From Nemania diffusa (lineage: Eukaryota; Ascomycota; Sordariomycetes; Xylariales; Xylariaceae): 64,000 bases of DNA. Below the pieces are notes generated by a model that worked only from the letters and a program-made list of their open reading frames with translations, had not been told where the DNA came from and made no database searches. The position numbers and the translations under genes are program-made. The stretch covers positions 124,001 to 188,000 of the forward strand of contig JBBPUQ010000011.1 in the NCBI GenBank assembly GCA_038501195.1. The letters are read 5' to 3'. This document shows positions 46,302-58,093 of this stretch, one piece after another. The number at the start of each line of letters is the position of its first letter. Positions within the stretch are counted from its first letter, which is position 1.

Positions 46302-49300
46302 ATGATCTCCATGCAGCGCTCACTCTCGTCCCCGGTCTGCGTTCACCCAGCGCCTCGTGAGTCGTCCTGCGCCATGTAACGATTACTTGTCTTCTGGTCG
46401 CCGTTGCTGATTTATTTATGCGCTGCGCTGCAGCTGTATCGCCGACCGCATCAAACCCTTCCCGACCTGCGACCCCCACTCACGATGCGCTCGTAGTGAC
46501 CTCACAACCACGCCGACACCGATCGCGAAGCCCCGTGCACTCCGCCCCACCTCCCGAACCTACTGATCTAACCCCAGATGTGAACGATGACAACACATCT
46601 CGCGACGAGAATGTCATAAAACAGGACGCTGGCACGAGTGTGTCTAAGAAACCTCTCGTGGCCCAGGTTTCAGGTCAACAGAGTGTTGGTTCGGCCCATG
46701 ATCGACCAATTATCTCCTCGTCGAATACCGCGCATTCCGCTCTCAAGGACGCCCTCAAAGAGACGACTCTCAAGGATGATGGCTCCTCCTCTCGTTTGCT
46801 TCCGCAGCCGCTTTTAGCCGATGTATCTCAATACACTAACAACTACGTAACCGTCGAGGATGATGGGACAACCCTTCAAGAGCTCGCTCATTTGGTCCGG
46901 CTCTCTAAATATCAAGAGCGCAAGCGCGCCAATACGCGCATTCGTCTCCAACGAAGCCTGATTTCCACCGCCTTATCTGCACGCCTCACCCGCTGCGGCG
47001 AGACCACGCAACGAAACCTGGCCGATCTCTTTCGATCCGGGGATACCCACATGTTTGCTAAGGTATTTGATGCCATTCAGGATGTTCGTAACAGCTGCGA
47101 CGCCACCCGTCGCTATGCCCTTTTGGAGCCAGACATGGAGCCCTTCCAGGCTGCCGGCATGGCATCTTCAGATACTTTGGATAATCCACCCAGTGTCGCT
47201 GGGAGCATCAGTGGTAGTCCCGTCACTCCTTTTCTCGCTGATCTTGACGCTACATCTAGAGAAACCATCCTGCATTTTCTTGCCCAGCTACGGACCAATC
47301 CCGACTATTTAGCTTCTCGGTTATGTGCCCTCAGCGTATCCGAGCTTCAGGCCCTTACCGTGTTCAATGTTGGATTGGATCCCATAGAGTCCGTTCTGCC
47401 CTTTGGTAACACGCAGTCTAGTGGGCGTGGAGGTGCCAGTGCTGCGAATAAGAGCTCTGCTAGTGCTGTTGAGCGGCTCTTGTCATTCCAGCGCCACGAT
47501 CCCCTATCTGCTCTCATCTATACTTGTTTCGCCAATTCCGCGGGACCGGACAGCGCCGAGGACAGGCGGAGAACACAAGTATGGGCTACCGCCTGCGCCC
47601 GTCTGATCCAGGCCGCCCCTGTCGAGTATGAGAATGTACTTGTGGCCATCGTCAACGTTTGGTCCGCTATGCGCGATTGGTCCGGACGTTCTAGTATGGA
47701 GTGGTTTATTATGAAGGTTTTGAAAGACGGTGCGTTTCTCCTGGACAAAGCCGACGATCCTCAGGGTAATAGATTCCACGACATTGGGGATTGGACAACC
47801 AAAGATACCATCAGGAGTGAGGAATTCTACGACCAGGTCTTGGATGAGTTATTCGATCTCCTCGATGACGAAGACGGCACAGGTATTCCTGAAGGTGTTT
47901 TGGAACTAGGAAATGAGATATTACGCCATCTGCAAAATATTGCCCCTTCCAAGGTTGACTCTACGAGGCATTGGTTTGTATACAAATGGATCTTTTCCAA
48001 CTGGCTGACGGCCGTTCTCATCCATCCCGAGAACTTTGGCATGATGGCCGAATACAACATCACCGAGTATGGGTGTCAGAGAATACTAAAGAACGTTGCT
48101 CTCAAGGCCCGGGACTTGGTCAATGATATGCTAGTACCCCATCACTTAGGACAGCCGGTTTCTACACCCTTGAAGATTAAAAAACACATTGAGAATCTAG
48201 TAGGTCGGTTCAAACCGTCAAGGAGCCAGAAGACAGCGAGGCTGCTCCCAGCCAGATCCATTACTTCCTTGCGAGAGACTGCCGAGGTCCATCCTTACCT
48301 CGTTGTCAGCCCGGCAGATCTTCTAACCCTGGTCAATGCGCTCTTTCCAGAGCGTCGTCCCCAATCTGCCCATTCAAGTGGAACTCGATCGGTCGCTCAG
48401 TCAATCTCCGGGTTTTCAGCTATCTCGCAACCCATTTCCGTATCATCGCCCAGGCGAGACATGGACACGGCGTCTCTCTTCGGTATGAGTGTTTCGCCTG
48501 TACGTAGCGAGACCACATCGTACGAACCCCTACTCGAGCGAGCTTTAGGTACACCACAACGGTATTCTCCTCCTTTCTCAGAAGCCCCCTCTCGCCCCCC
48601 AGAAAGCTACGAAGAAGATGGCCAAAAACTCCGCCTGGCTATGCGTGAAATGACAAAGGTCCTCGGCGCCGATGTCGTAGCAGGCTCGTGTCATCCCTGT
48701 GCGGAAAGGTGGGCTGTGCTATTTGTCTCCGCGGACGGAGAGAAGCTTTCTTTACAGATGACCTATGATCCTGATGACGATGATGACGAGGACGTATCTT
48801 CTGGCGCTAGCGAAGATGACGAACCGGAGGAGAAATCCGAACTCAGCAAAGACTACCATCAACTACGCGACTCTATCTTGAGGCTTGTAGAGGATTTTGA
48901 GATCCCCCAAAGCCTAGAGGGTAGCGACGCACGTACGACGTTCAGCAATCGAGCCTCTAGGCTGAAGAAGTATCGGTCCAAGAATAAGATCATCATAACA
49001 CCAGAGAAGAGCATGAATAGTCGAAACCCCTACCGTAAACGCGAAGAAAGCACCACCGCGCCAGGTAGCCATCCGGTATTGATCGCTATGTTAACGGCTG
49101 CATCGTCGCAGTCACGAATCCAGTCAGACTTTGTCGCTGACCATATGTACTGGAGAACGCTTCAGCAGTTAAATGCGCTGTGCTCACCTTCTCTTCGGAA
49201 AAACGGTTTCGCGTCCTTGCTTAATATCTTTTCGCGCGGTCCTCGAGACTCACTCCATCACTCCGCGTCGGCAATTGAAGAGTACGATGCTTGGCTTATT

Positions 49301-51661
49301 TGGCTGAAACAAAGTCAGGAAAGACATGAAGGGCTGATCGATACTATGATGACGCGTTTGAAGGCCCTGCGAGATAAGATGTGGTATGTGACAGAGGTTC
49401 GCAACTCGGAAGTCTACGTACACGCCCGTACCCTTTGTAGTGCTCTGAAGATTATGGGCGTACCCCGAATGCCTGGTTCGTTCCAAGAGAGCCGTGCCCA
49501 GCTGGCGCGCAACCCCACGTTGAATTTCATTCACAAAGCAGAGTCACAGATGCTTAGCCTCCTTGCAGCCAGGGAGGACCAAGGGGGCCCTAATAAGCTT
49601 ACTGATGATCAAGTCGAGAAAACGAACAAGTGGCTACATCAGTCGCACATTGGAATTGTGTGCGTAGGCGAGGAACGAATCCATCGCCTATGTTGCGAAA
49701 TCGACAACTGCGTGGGTAGATTGGTCGGTGATAGTGTCACAGCAAATCCTGTTCTCTGGTCTAGTGCATTGTACATGCGCGATCGAAAAACATTCGACGG
49801 TCCTCCCCAGCGTCGTGGTCGGGATCACGAGAGCAACTATGGAGCTGATGATGCCATGAGCGTAATCAGCAGCGAGTATAATAATAATCGAAGATGGACA
49901 TCGTCTGCCAACCGCCCTAGTTCGGTATTGCGCAACATGTCCATGCATAACAGGAGTCAGATTTCTATTGACTCCGGCCGCCATAGTTTGTCTCGAGCGA
50001 GTACTGCTGCGTTGGATATGCTGGACAGCCGTGAATACCATTACGGTCATTCATCGCCGTCAATCGACTCCGCCACGACTTTCTTTTCTCCATTCAATTC
50101 AACAATGTCGGCTAGCAGTTCCGCCACTTCTCGGGCTCAGTCTCCCACCGGTAGTCGGGTCAACTTACCAAGCTTATTTTCGCATCCGTATCAGCAATCG
50201 CTGCCATCGACAGCCTCACTAACACAGCCTGATACAACTGCATCATCTACCGAAACTATTCAGCAACAGCGCCTTTCGGAAGAAAAGCACCGCTTTTTAT
50301 CGGATCTCCGCCAGACTCTACTCAGCCTGCTACTATCTGACCTAGGGAACTTCCTCTATGCTTATGGCTCGGAAACGGACATCTGGTTTAACGATTTGGG
50401 TCAAGAATGCCTGGAGCTCCGGTCTGCCGAAGATTCAGTTACGCAACGGGGTTTAGCCAATCAAGATGCAGGCATTGGGCAAACGAAACAGAGGGGACTT
50501 GAGAAGAAAAGGAGTTCTATCAATTTACGTGAAGTCGGTGAGTCTCAGACTAGTCAGGGTCCTCGCAGACGCGATAGCCTATCCGCACGAAATTACGGCA
50601 GTGCAGCAGCGAATGAGAAGGCCTCTGCACATGTCCCCTCATCGGCTTTGAAAGACACGAGTTCGTTCCCATACAGGAAGGCCTATCGGCGGCTATTCAG
50701 GATGTTCTCTATTCATCCTAATCCCTACGCGAAGCTTAATATTTTGTACGAGCTGGAACAGCTCGTTAGTGCTTCTCTTTCCTCGGGTGGCCGTCGGTCG
50801 CGCCTTACTCCACGGGCTCAAGTGATTCCAAATGATGATCAAGGAGGCTCTAGCAAGCAAGAACATACTGATAAAGAACGTCGCCCTACTGCCCATCATG
50901 GATCTCTGGCAACGGCCCTTGCCCTTCGGAGCACTTCGGACGTTGAAACACGGACGATTGCTCCCATCAACAAGGGGCATCAAGAGGCACTTCGAGCAGT
51001 TCTCAAGTCACTGCTCAGCGATGCCGAGATCCGGCCCAAGACTTTATTTCGCGATTTACAATTTATCAGCGCGTTTGTACCTTCTTCCGTCCTTGATCTT
51101 GATCGAAATGATGCGTATTTTGATACGGTAGTTGCAGCGATGTCTCTCAAGACTGATACCGTCTCTACCATGGTCCAGGTGGCGGATACCATAGTAGCGG
51201 ATTCCCGCAAGTCTTCTAACAACAACTATGATGTGAGCAGCATGCCGGGCTCCTTGTTCCCCAGGAGCACGTTGCGCGATGCTGCGAGGATGTTGTCGAT
51301 TGCGGCCATGGAGGGCGATCCGACAGCACAACGTGAACTTGGGCTCCTTCAACTCTCTAACCCCGAGCTTGTGCGCCGGATAACATTGCCGCTGTCCAAA
51401 CCGGGAAGCGTGTTTAAGCAGCTTCCCATGGAAACATCGGGCATCCGACCCGGGAGCAGCGCGCGGCATCAGGGGGATCGCGCCAGACCTGGTCTCGGTT
51501 CCTCTATGCCGACGCTCTCGGGCAGCCATGACCCCAACATCAACAATGATGTTCGGAGTGACCCAGCACTCATGTGTGTTGCATTGCACTGGATGGAGAC
51601 AGCCCAGAAGGGTGGGGACGAACTTGCTAAGAATTTCATGAGCCAAAGCAGGGAGATTTAA
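46302..51661 (+). CDS. Large fungal protein, RasGAP-like segment plus Sel1-like C-terminus
   Basis: Predicted product of 1,760 residues. I propose a 55-nt first exon (46,302-46,356, MISMQRSLSSP...) and a 77-bp intron (46,357-46,433; donor GTGAGT, branch-like GCTGAT, acceptor GCAG) that keeps phase. The otherwise longest frame starts at ATG 46,418, inside that intron. After a disordered N-terminus comes a helical region. Around 380-580 is a segment ending KWIFSNWLTAVLIHPENFGM and an ALKARDLVND helix, which resembles the last part of a RasGAP domain. An acidic run (DPDDDDDEDV, near 800) and long Ser-rich disordered stretches follow. The C-terminus has Sel1-like repeats (MLSIAAMEGDPTAQRELGLL; ALHWMETAQKGGDELAKNFM). 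Role unknown; Ras-family signalling is a guess from fold resemblance only. The 5.2-kb main exon is continuous. Confidence 0.8.
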
Positions 51662-52938
51662 ATGGCGCGGGTCGAGGGTAATGATGATGAAGCTGACCCT
51701 CCATTTCGAGCCTGCTTCATGCCTTCATGCCATGACATACAAACTTGCTTATGCGCCCGCTGGGACTCTATTTGCATATTTTTTAGGTACAGGATAAACG
51801 GTATAGGAGCCTCATGTGGATAGGGGGTATGGTATGGATTCCTGTTTTAGCGATTTCATCATTGCTCGTTTCTTCCCTGATACCCTATATAGTTTTTCTT
51901 GATGTTTTTTTCATCTTCTTTCTTGTTTTTGCTGTACTTGATTTATACCATTGTCTTGAACGTCAATGCTTTTTTTATCTTACCTACCTACCTACCTACC
52001 TACCTACCTATCACCTATCTACCTATACTCCCTTGCCTATTGGCTTACCTTGCCCACATACCTACTTGCGTTACCTTTTTTACTTGGGTATTTACACTAT
52101 GTACGTGTGGTATGCTGGGCTGTCACATTAGTATGACAATTATTGTTCTCACACCGATATGGCGAGGATATTGGTACACATATACATACACACACGTACA
52201 CACGTGTTGGTATGCCGCATGGGGTAAGGGTAATATACACGCATGGAATAAAGACATACAGGATGAGTAGCATATATGCATGGAATGAATGATGATGGAA
52301 TGGAGATGTACAAGCGTGCAAACGCTTTCCACAGATAACACACATCAAGTTATCAGCTACCGGCCTAGGTACCTACACGATGTATATGCGTACATACGGA
52401 TATACACTACATCTTACGTACTCTTAAGCGTGAATATATTTGTCTCGAAGAGGCACTCCTCGCTGCGCGATAAAAACTACATATATACGATCTAGCTTTG
52501 AACTAGGCGTGTATTCTATGTATAGTATAGACAGCGATGAGGAAAGGTATTGGGTATACCACTTGATCAATTTATACAGGAACCCCCCATGAAGAGTAGT
52601 AACAAGATACTATTCTATCTCGTCCGTCCGCTAAATATTTCTCAAATGTTACAGGTCACCTTGCTGTGCAGATATCATATTATGACATCTATCACAAAAC
52701 GTGGTATAGGGGTAAAAAACCTAGACGAAGGGATAACATAAACTAAACAGACCTTCTTACATAGTCCATAGATAAACAAGCCAGAGGACTGATACTAAAA
52801 CGCCGCGTATTGTATCTCAGGTAAGCACGCATTGCATGGATAAGTATGTATCATACGTGTATTTCTATCTATCTATCTATTTCTCTATGTACGTAACACG
52901 CAAGCGGGTATCACAAGTTCAGCCACAGCGGAGCTGTG
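51662..52938. other. Convergent intergenic region with microsatellites
   Basis: 1.3 kb between the 3' ends of two convergent genes. It contains a CCTA tetranucleotide run (51,980-52,030), CA/TA-rich alternation (about 52,170-52,206) and a TCTA run (52,865-52,885). Open frames here are low-complexity and unconvincing. It presumably carries both 3' UTRs. Confidence 0.6.
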
Positions 52939-54671
52939 TTAGTCTATCTTCCCTCCGCGAACACCACCATTCTCATCAGATGCTCTACCATCCGTTTCCC
53001 TCGCATCCTCGTCCATGGCGACGACAGTCATATCAGAGCGCACGCGAAACCGCCTGCCGCGCCAATTGACGCCGGTGCCGAGGAACACGGCCCACGTCCA
53101 GATAGGCAGGGCGAGCGCCTCACGACCGAGCCAAGCGAGAAACCACTGCGCGAACGGACGCGTCTCAGCGCCGCCGCGACTCGCGCCGCGCGCGAAGGCG
53201 GGTGTATTCTCGTCGACGGCAATGGTCAGGCCGGCGTGTAACCTACCAGCCACGACGCGGTCAACAAGCATCCAGGCGGTGACGGCTATGAACCAGGTGG
53301 CAGCGAGCGCGGTCCAAGTCTGCGGGATGTGGATGGTATCGTGGACCCAGGGGAGGGTGGTGAGGCCGAAGGCGAGGTAGAGGCAGCACACGAAGCTCTC
53401 GACGCCGTGCTCGACGAGGGTGGCAGAGAGCACGGTCCACTTGCGCGCGCGAAGCCAGCGCACGCGGCGGGCGACGTAGGCGGGCACGGACATGCCGGCC
53501 ATGGGCTGGACGGCGAGATCGCCGGGCACGAGGGCGTGGTTGCGGAAGCCGGGGATGCGCGTGCGCCAGAGCAGGTCGCCGATGACGTGGTCCTCGCACA
53601 TGTACGAGGCGAAGTGGTCGATGCCCCTCGGCAGCGCCGGGGCGCCGGCGGCGCGCAGGAGGGGGTTGCGGGCGGGATCGGTGGCGAGGTCGAGGTGGGA
53701 GCGGCGGAACATGTTGCTCTTGCCGACGACGCAGGGCGCGACGCCGACGGTGTTGATGGCGCAGTAGAACTTGGCGTGCGCGGTGGCCAGGAACGCCTCC
53801 TCGAGGCGGCCGCCGCCGTGCGCCCAGCAGCGCGAGAGCGTCGACGCCGGCACGGCGACCGCGCCGCCCGGCCCGGCGTCGTTGTCCGAGACGGAGGCGT
53901 TGGAGAGCAGCGCCTGGCCCTCGGCGCCGCGGTGGCTCATGGACGTCACCGTGTCGACGACGAGGGGCAGCTGGTGCACGAACTTGAAGGGCGCGGCGGC
54001 GCGCTGGCCGTGGGGCCGGAAGCCGCAGAGCGTGTCGACCATGCGGCCGGCGACGTCCCTCGCGACCCAGACGTTGCAGTCCAGCGGCCAGAGGACGTCC
54101 CCTTTCGCCTCGCGGAACGCCCTGCTCACGTTCCTGACCTTGGGGTTCGGGCCGACGGTGTTGTTGTTGTTGTTGTTGTCGCCCGCGAGGAAGGGGTCCT
54201 CGGCCTCGACGAAGACCCGGGCGTCGAAGTCGGGGAAGTCGGACACGAGCTGGCAGAGCACGGGGTAGGCGGGGTCCTGCCTCGACTCGACGCAGAGGTA
54301 GATGGTCAGCTTGTCGCGCGGGTACGTCTGGTGGAAGACGGAGGCGAGGCACTCGTAGAGGGCGGGCTCGAGGCCCTTGGCCGGGCGGATGACGGTGACA
54401 TGGGGGATGTCGGCTTTGGGGAGGGTTGGCGAGACGGGTTTGTTGGGTATCGACGAGTAGTTTCGGAGGCTGGTACGAATCTCGTTGTTAGATGGTGTCT
54501 TATAGGTACTCGTAGTAGTAAAGTAGTAGACAGAGAGAATACAGTAGAGTTTAGAGAGTAGTAAGGGAGGATAGATACTTACAGCTTGTAAGTGCCGAGA
54601 GCTTGGACGAGGAGAATGAAACAGGCCCAGAACAGGCCCACAGAGGCCAAGACGTAGATTATCGTGTGCAT
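52939..54671 (-). CDS. gcs1: Ceramide glucosyltransferase (glucosylceramide synthase, GT21)
   Basis: Two exons, 54,671-54,583 and 54,469-52,939, across a 113-bp intron (donor GTAAGT, branch CTAAC, acceptor CCAG), give 539 residues. Exon 1 encodes the N-terminal membrane anchor (IIYVLASVGLFWACFILLV). Family motifs are present in order: D1 in ESRQDP (Asp95), the VGPNPKVRNV segment, D2 in PLDCNVWV (Asp160), D3 in CEDHVIGD (Asp323) and the (Q/R)xxRW motif (Arg364, Arg367, Trp368). Hydrophobic segments follow. The enzyme transfers glucose from UDP-glucose to ceramide on the cytosolic face of the Golgi; fungal glucosylceramide affects polarity and growth. A run of six Asn (from a GTT repeat near 54,163-54,180 on the + strand) interrupts the catalytic domain between D1 and D2. 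The C-terminal tail is acidic and hydrophilic. The long + strand frame 53,329-54,561 is a GC-driven shadow. Confidence 0.9.
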
Positions 54672-56142
54672 TAGAGGAGCATGGTGTAGGTCTGTGGGTA
54701 TATTATCGAAAGGCGTGTAATACCGAATGTGGTGAGAAAAAAGAAAGTGGCTGATTTGATTAGTTACACTGTCCGAATTATTTATGCCTTATGTTGGTAG
54801 GGATCTAATTTATGTAGATACCTTACTCTGTAAGGCAGACCAGATAAGTATGTCGAGGTGGGAGTTTAAAATTGATCCTCTGCTACCTACAGAGTACTCA
54901 ATTAAGTAGGTAGCAGATAATGAAAAAGAGATGAGGTAGAGAATATACTGGTGAGATCATAACCAGGGGTAGCAACTGAAACGGCGAAGAGAACTTTATA
55001 ATAAGCACATCGACGATTTTCGGAGCTTCTGCTGAATAAATGAATTGACGATAGGTGCTTGCTCTCAAGTGCTGTAGATAGATGGTAATCGATTGCTGAC
55101 CCACATCCATGATCCCTGGAGGTACCTACCTGAACTACCTACCTTAGTACCTAACCTATGTTGCGAGTTCGGTACGCGTAACAGCGTACAGCGTACAGCG
55201 TATATAGTCCCGTACCGAATGTCGAGACGCGTAAAACCACAATTGGGACATTCATATCCATCGGAAACGTCGGAGAACCCAATCCTGTGAGAAAGGGACT
55301 ATGGAAAACGTTTCGGAGAGTCAAGTATCCGATTGTTGACGCAGGTTTCGAGTTGTTTCTTCCAATTACCTACCTAAGATTATGTATGTTACCTAACATG
55401 CTGGTACCTACATATAGGTACCTCCTCGGTAAATATCTATAATGCAATTATACCCTAGTTAGGCATACCAACCCCCCCCCCCACTCGTGACCTACCTATG
55501 TATATATGTACATACTGAGACCCGAACACCGAAACTTCTCCACACAAAAAGCCGCAGAGCTTGAAGCTTGATCCAATACTCCCAACTCGTTACACAATTT
55601 TTTTTCTTCCTCCACACTTTGCTCGGTCAAGACGATTTGAGTCGCAACCCCCGAGCTTTGCGAAAATATGTGAGCGCTGTGCAGTTTGCCTGCCACTATC
55701 AGGCTATCTTGAATATTCTTACTACACTGCTTATTATTATTTGGTGATAACTGGCCGAGGCTATTGTGCCGTCGTCGCTGTTCGTGTCGTCTGGGTGAAT
55801 CCGGACGAGCCGCGCAAGACAGCCAACCTCATTGATTGATACCTATAAACGGTGAGTATCTCCCTTTTCCATTCTACTTCCCATTCAGACTACAAGCTAG
55901 ACCTACACTTTAATTGTACGGCTTGGTCTACTGGTTGAGAATATATCGCGGTGATGACAGACTTTATTCGGAGCTTAGAGATGAAATACTCTCGATGAGT
56001 GTCCCAATATAGACTACAACGGTATCTGAGCGATCAACCTATCAATCTACTTATCAATTGATGCATAGAATCAGCACCAGTTTTAAAGTATGTGACTTGG
56101 AGCTAATTAGTGTTCAAGGTACCGAAATGAGTAATACCACCC
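54672..56142. other. Divergent intergenic region GCS / SEN2
   Basis: 1.5 kb between two divergent starts. It has several CCTA/TAGG clusters (54,890-54,915, 55,120-55,160, 55,370-55,425), a poly-C run of about 13 at 55,473-55,485 and a pyrimidine-rich stretch near 55,860-55,890. A GTGAGTATCT donor-like site at 55,852 hints at a 5' UTR intron of the SEN2 gene. The 92-codon open frame at 55,561-55,839 is not convincing as a protein. Confidence 0.5.
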
Positions 56143-57768
56143 ATGGCAGATGTAAAGAAGCCTACACCCGAGGCGCCCCAGCCTAGGTTGCAGAGGCAAT
56201 CTCTAGACAGGCAGGACAACCCTTCTCCTAAGCCTCGAAAGATCCCTCTCCACCAGATCTACGCTCTGCCCGCTCCAATTCGCACCTTTCCCCTACCGAG
56301 CTTCTATCCCAACAACCCACTGTCACTTTTTCATGTGCTTTGGGCATGGACAAGCCAGGTGCTTTACCCTCCGCCAGCCGAGCCTTCGGTCATCCACCAA
56401 GGCCACTGGTCGCCCGAGACACGGTCCGTACATGTTCGAGATGAAAAATCGATCAGGGCGCTCTGGGAGCAAGGCATTTTCGGCAAGGGCCACTACAGTC
56501 GAAGTGAGCCCAACTGGTTAAAGCGGGAACAGAGTCGCCAGGGCCAGGGTGATAAAAAGGTCGCTGAGCTCGTCACAGTACAGAGGCGTGAAGAGCGCAA
56601 GGTGATGAAGTGGGATCGCGCAAGGAAAGAACAGGAGGCAATCCTTATGACTCGGCGCCAAGAAGCCTGGCGAGCGCCGGTTGGGCCCATGGAGCTCCTC
56701 GCTTTGCCAAATTCCCTACAAGACCTACTTCATTCGTCCCTGAGTGAGCTAAGCAATGGACATGCATCTCACGAGAACTTCCTCGACTCCATCATGCCGC
56801 AGACCCCGATTGCCCCCACAAGAAGAGAGGCACCACCCACAAGCATATCCATGCCCCCAACTCCAGAGCTCAGTGTGAACGGTGATAAAGCTGGAACGGT
56901 TCCCTTTCCCTCCTTAAATGGAAATCAAACCCCTAATACTCCCATCACCAAATCTGCTAGGGTTTCACCAGACACTGTGCCCTCAACTCTTAAACGGAGG
57001 AAAAGCGTACGATTTTCGCCCAAGGTGGAGTCTACGACTTTCCAGCTATTTGACCCTCCCAGTCCCCATATTGGATCGTCAGCTAACGGCAAGATACCAA
57101 ACGGTGATATGGCTAACACCACTTTGCCGCCACCACAACCAGTGGACACGGCACCAACCAAGGTTGTATCTGTTCCAACTCCCACAGAAATCCCTGCCAG
57201 TTCGCCAGAGCTTGTAGATAGGGAACATCTTCAACTTTACCCGGAAGAAGCCTTCTATCTCGTCTTTGCGCTAGGTGCCCTATCTGTCATCGACCCTGCC
57301 ACTGGGAAAGTTATGAGCACTGAAGAATTATTTCACTTATTCTGTCAGTTGTCGTATATTCCTCCCCGGACTGAAGCATTACGGCCGGACAACCCGTTTC
57401 TTATTCAGTACGCTGTGTACCACCATTTTAGGTCACTGGGCTGGGTTCCTAGGCCTGGCATCAAATTCGGGGTTGACTGGCTCCTATACATTGGTGGGCC
57501 TGTGTTTTCGCACGCCGAGTTCGCGGTAACTGTGCTGCCTGCATATACAGACCCATATTGGAAATCGCAGGGTTACCAGGCTCCAAATAGATCATGGCAC
57601 TGGCTGCATTCGATCAACAGAGTACAGAGTCATGCTTTAAAAACCATGGTCATTGTATACGTGGACATACCACCCCCGACACAATCCTCGGACCCCTCGG
57701 TTTTGCTCAAGGGGTACAAGATCCGCGAGTTCTACATGAAGCGCTGGCTTAGCAATCGTAGTAGATAA
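56143..57768 (+). CDS. sen2: tRNA-splicing endonuclease catalytic subunit SEN2
   Basis: 541 residues, no intron, with a good start context (ACCCATGG). The C-terminal third is the endonuclease fold: FGVDWLLY with Tyr449, then HAEFAV with His457, and ALKTMVIVYV with Lys500, the complete Tyr-His-Lys catalytic triad. Before it lies the nuclease N-lobe (YPEEAFYLVFALGALSVID). The N-terminal part has the SEN2-specific IPLHQIYALPAPIRTFPLPSF block, the EKSIRALWEQGIFGKGHYSRSEPNW segment, then a charged helix (about 145-175) and a Pro/Ser-rich linker. In the SEN2-SEN34-SEN54-SEN15 complex this subunit cuts the 5' splice site of intron-containing tRNA precursors. The complex is at the mitochondrial surface in yeast and in the nucleus in animals; the sequence does not tell which applies here. 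The gene converges on the MFS gene with 325 bp between stops. Confidence 0.93.
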   Translation: MADVKKPTPEAPQPRLQRQSLDRQDNPSPKPRKIPLHQIYALPAPIRTFPLPSFYPNNPLSLFHVLWAWTSQVLYPPPAEPSVIHQGHWSPETRSVHVRDEKSIRALWEQGIFGKGHYSRSEPNWLKREQSRQGQGDKKVAELVTVQRREERKVMKWDRARKEQEAILMTRRQEAWRAPVGPMELLALPNSLQDLLHSSLSELSNGHASHENFLDSIMPQTPIAPTRREAPPTSISMPPTPELSVNGDKAGTVPFPSLNGNQTPNTPITKSARVSPDTVPSTLKRRKSVRFSPKVESTTFQLFDPPSPHIGSSANGKIPNGDMANTTLPPPQPVDTAPTKVVSVPTPTEIPASSPELVDREHLQLYPEEAFYLVFALGALSVIDPATGKVMSTEELFHLFCQLSYIPPRTEALRPDNPFLIQYAVYHHFRSLGWVPRPGIKFGVDWLLYIGGPVFSHAEFAVTVLPAYTDPYWKSQGYQAPNRSWHWLHSINRVQSHALKTMVIVYVDIPPPTQSSDPSVLLKGYKIREFYMKRWLSNRSR

Positions 57769-58093
57769 TCTGCTAGCTTGATGGATAAGGATGTATGACA
57801 CCACCACAGTATAGAAGGGCATTTAGAATAAGCGTCTTGATTTTATCTAGGATACGCTATACACCTTACCTACCAAAAAAAACGTAAATAACCAATATAT
57901 AGTACTAAATGATCACAAGGTACAAAAATATTCTGGCAGATATGATTCCAGACGATGAAATGCCAGCCGAAGTTGCCACCATCTCATGACAGTTCAGCGA
58001 CATGTGTAAAGTGATGTATGTAGATATTTAGCTCAGTAGACTCAAGTATATATATAAACTTTTACCAAACTTGTAATTTTTTATTCCCCTCAT
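57769..58093. other. Convergent 3' region SEN2 / MFS
   Basis: 325 bp shared by two 3' ends. It is AT-richer than the genes and contains AATATATAGTACTAAATG- and TATATATAAAC-type stretches that could serve in 3' end formation. No gene is visible. Confidence 0.5.

Noticed and set aside
46418..46433. ATG 46,418 as start of the large gene
   Set aside because: It lies in the last 16 bases of a likely intron; the upstream exon model is preferred, though not proven.
53329..54561. 410-codon + strand frame opposite the ceramide glucosyltransferase gene
   Set aside because: Low-complexity Gly/Ala/Val/Glu composition typical of an antisense shadow in GC-rich coding DNA.
55561..55839. 92-codon frame upstream of SEN2
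   Set aside because: Ends shortly before a donor-like site and has no recognisable domain; more likely 5' UTR of SEN2.
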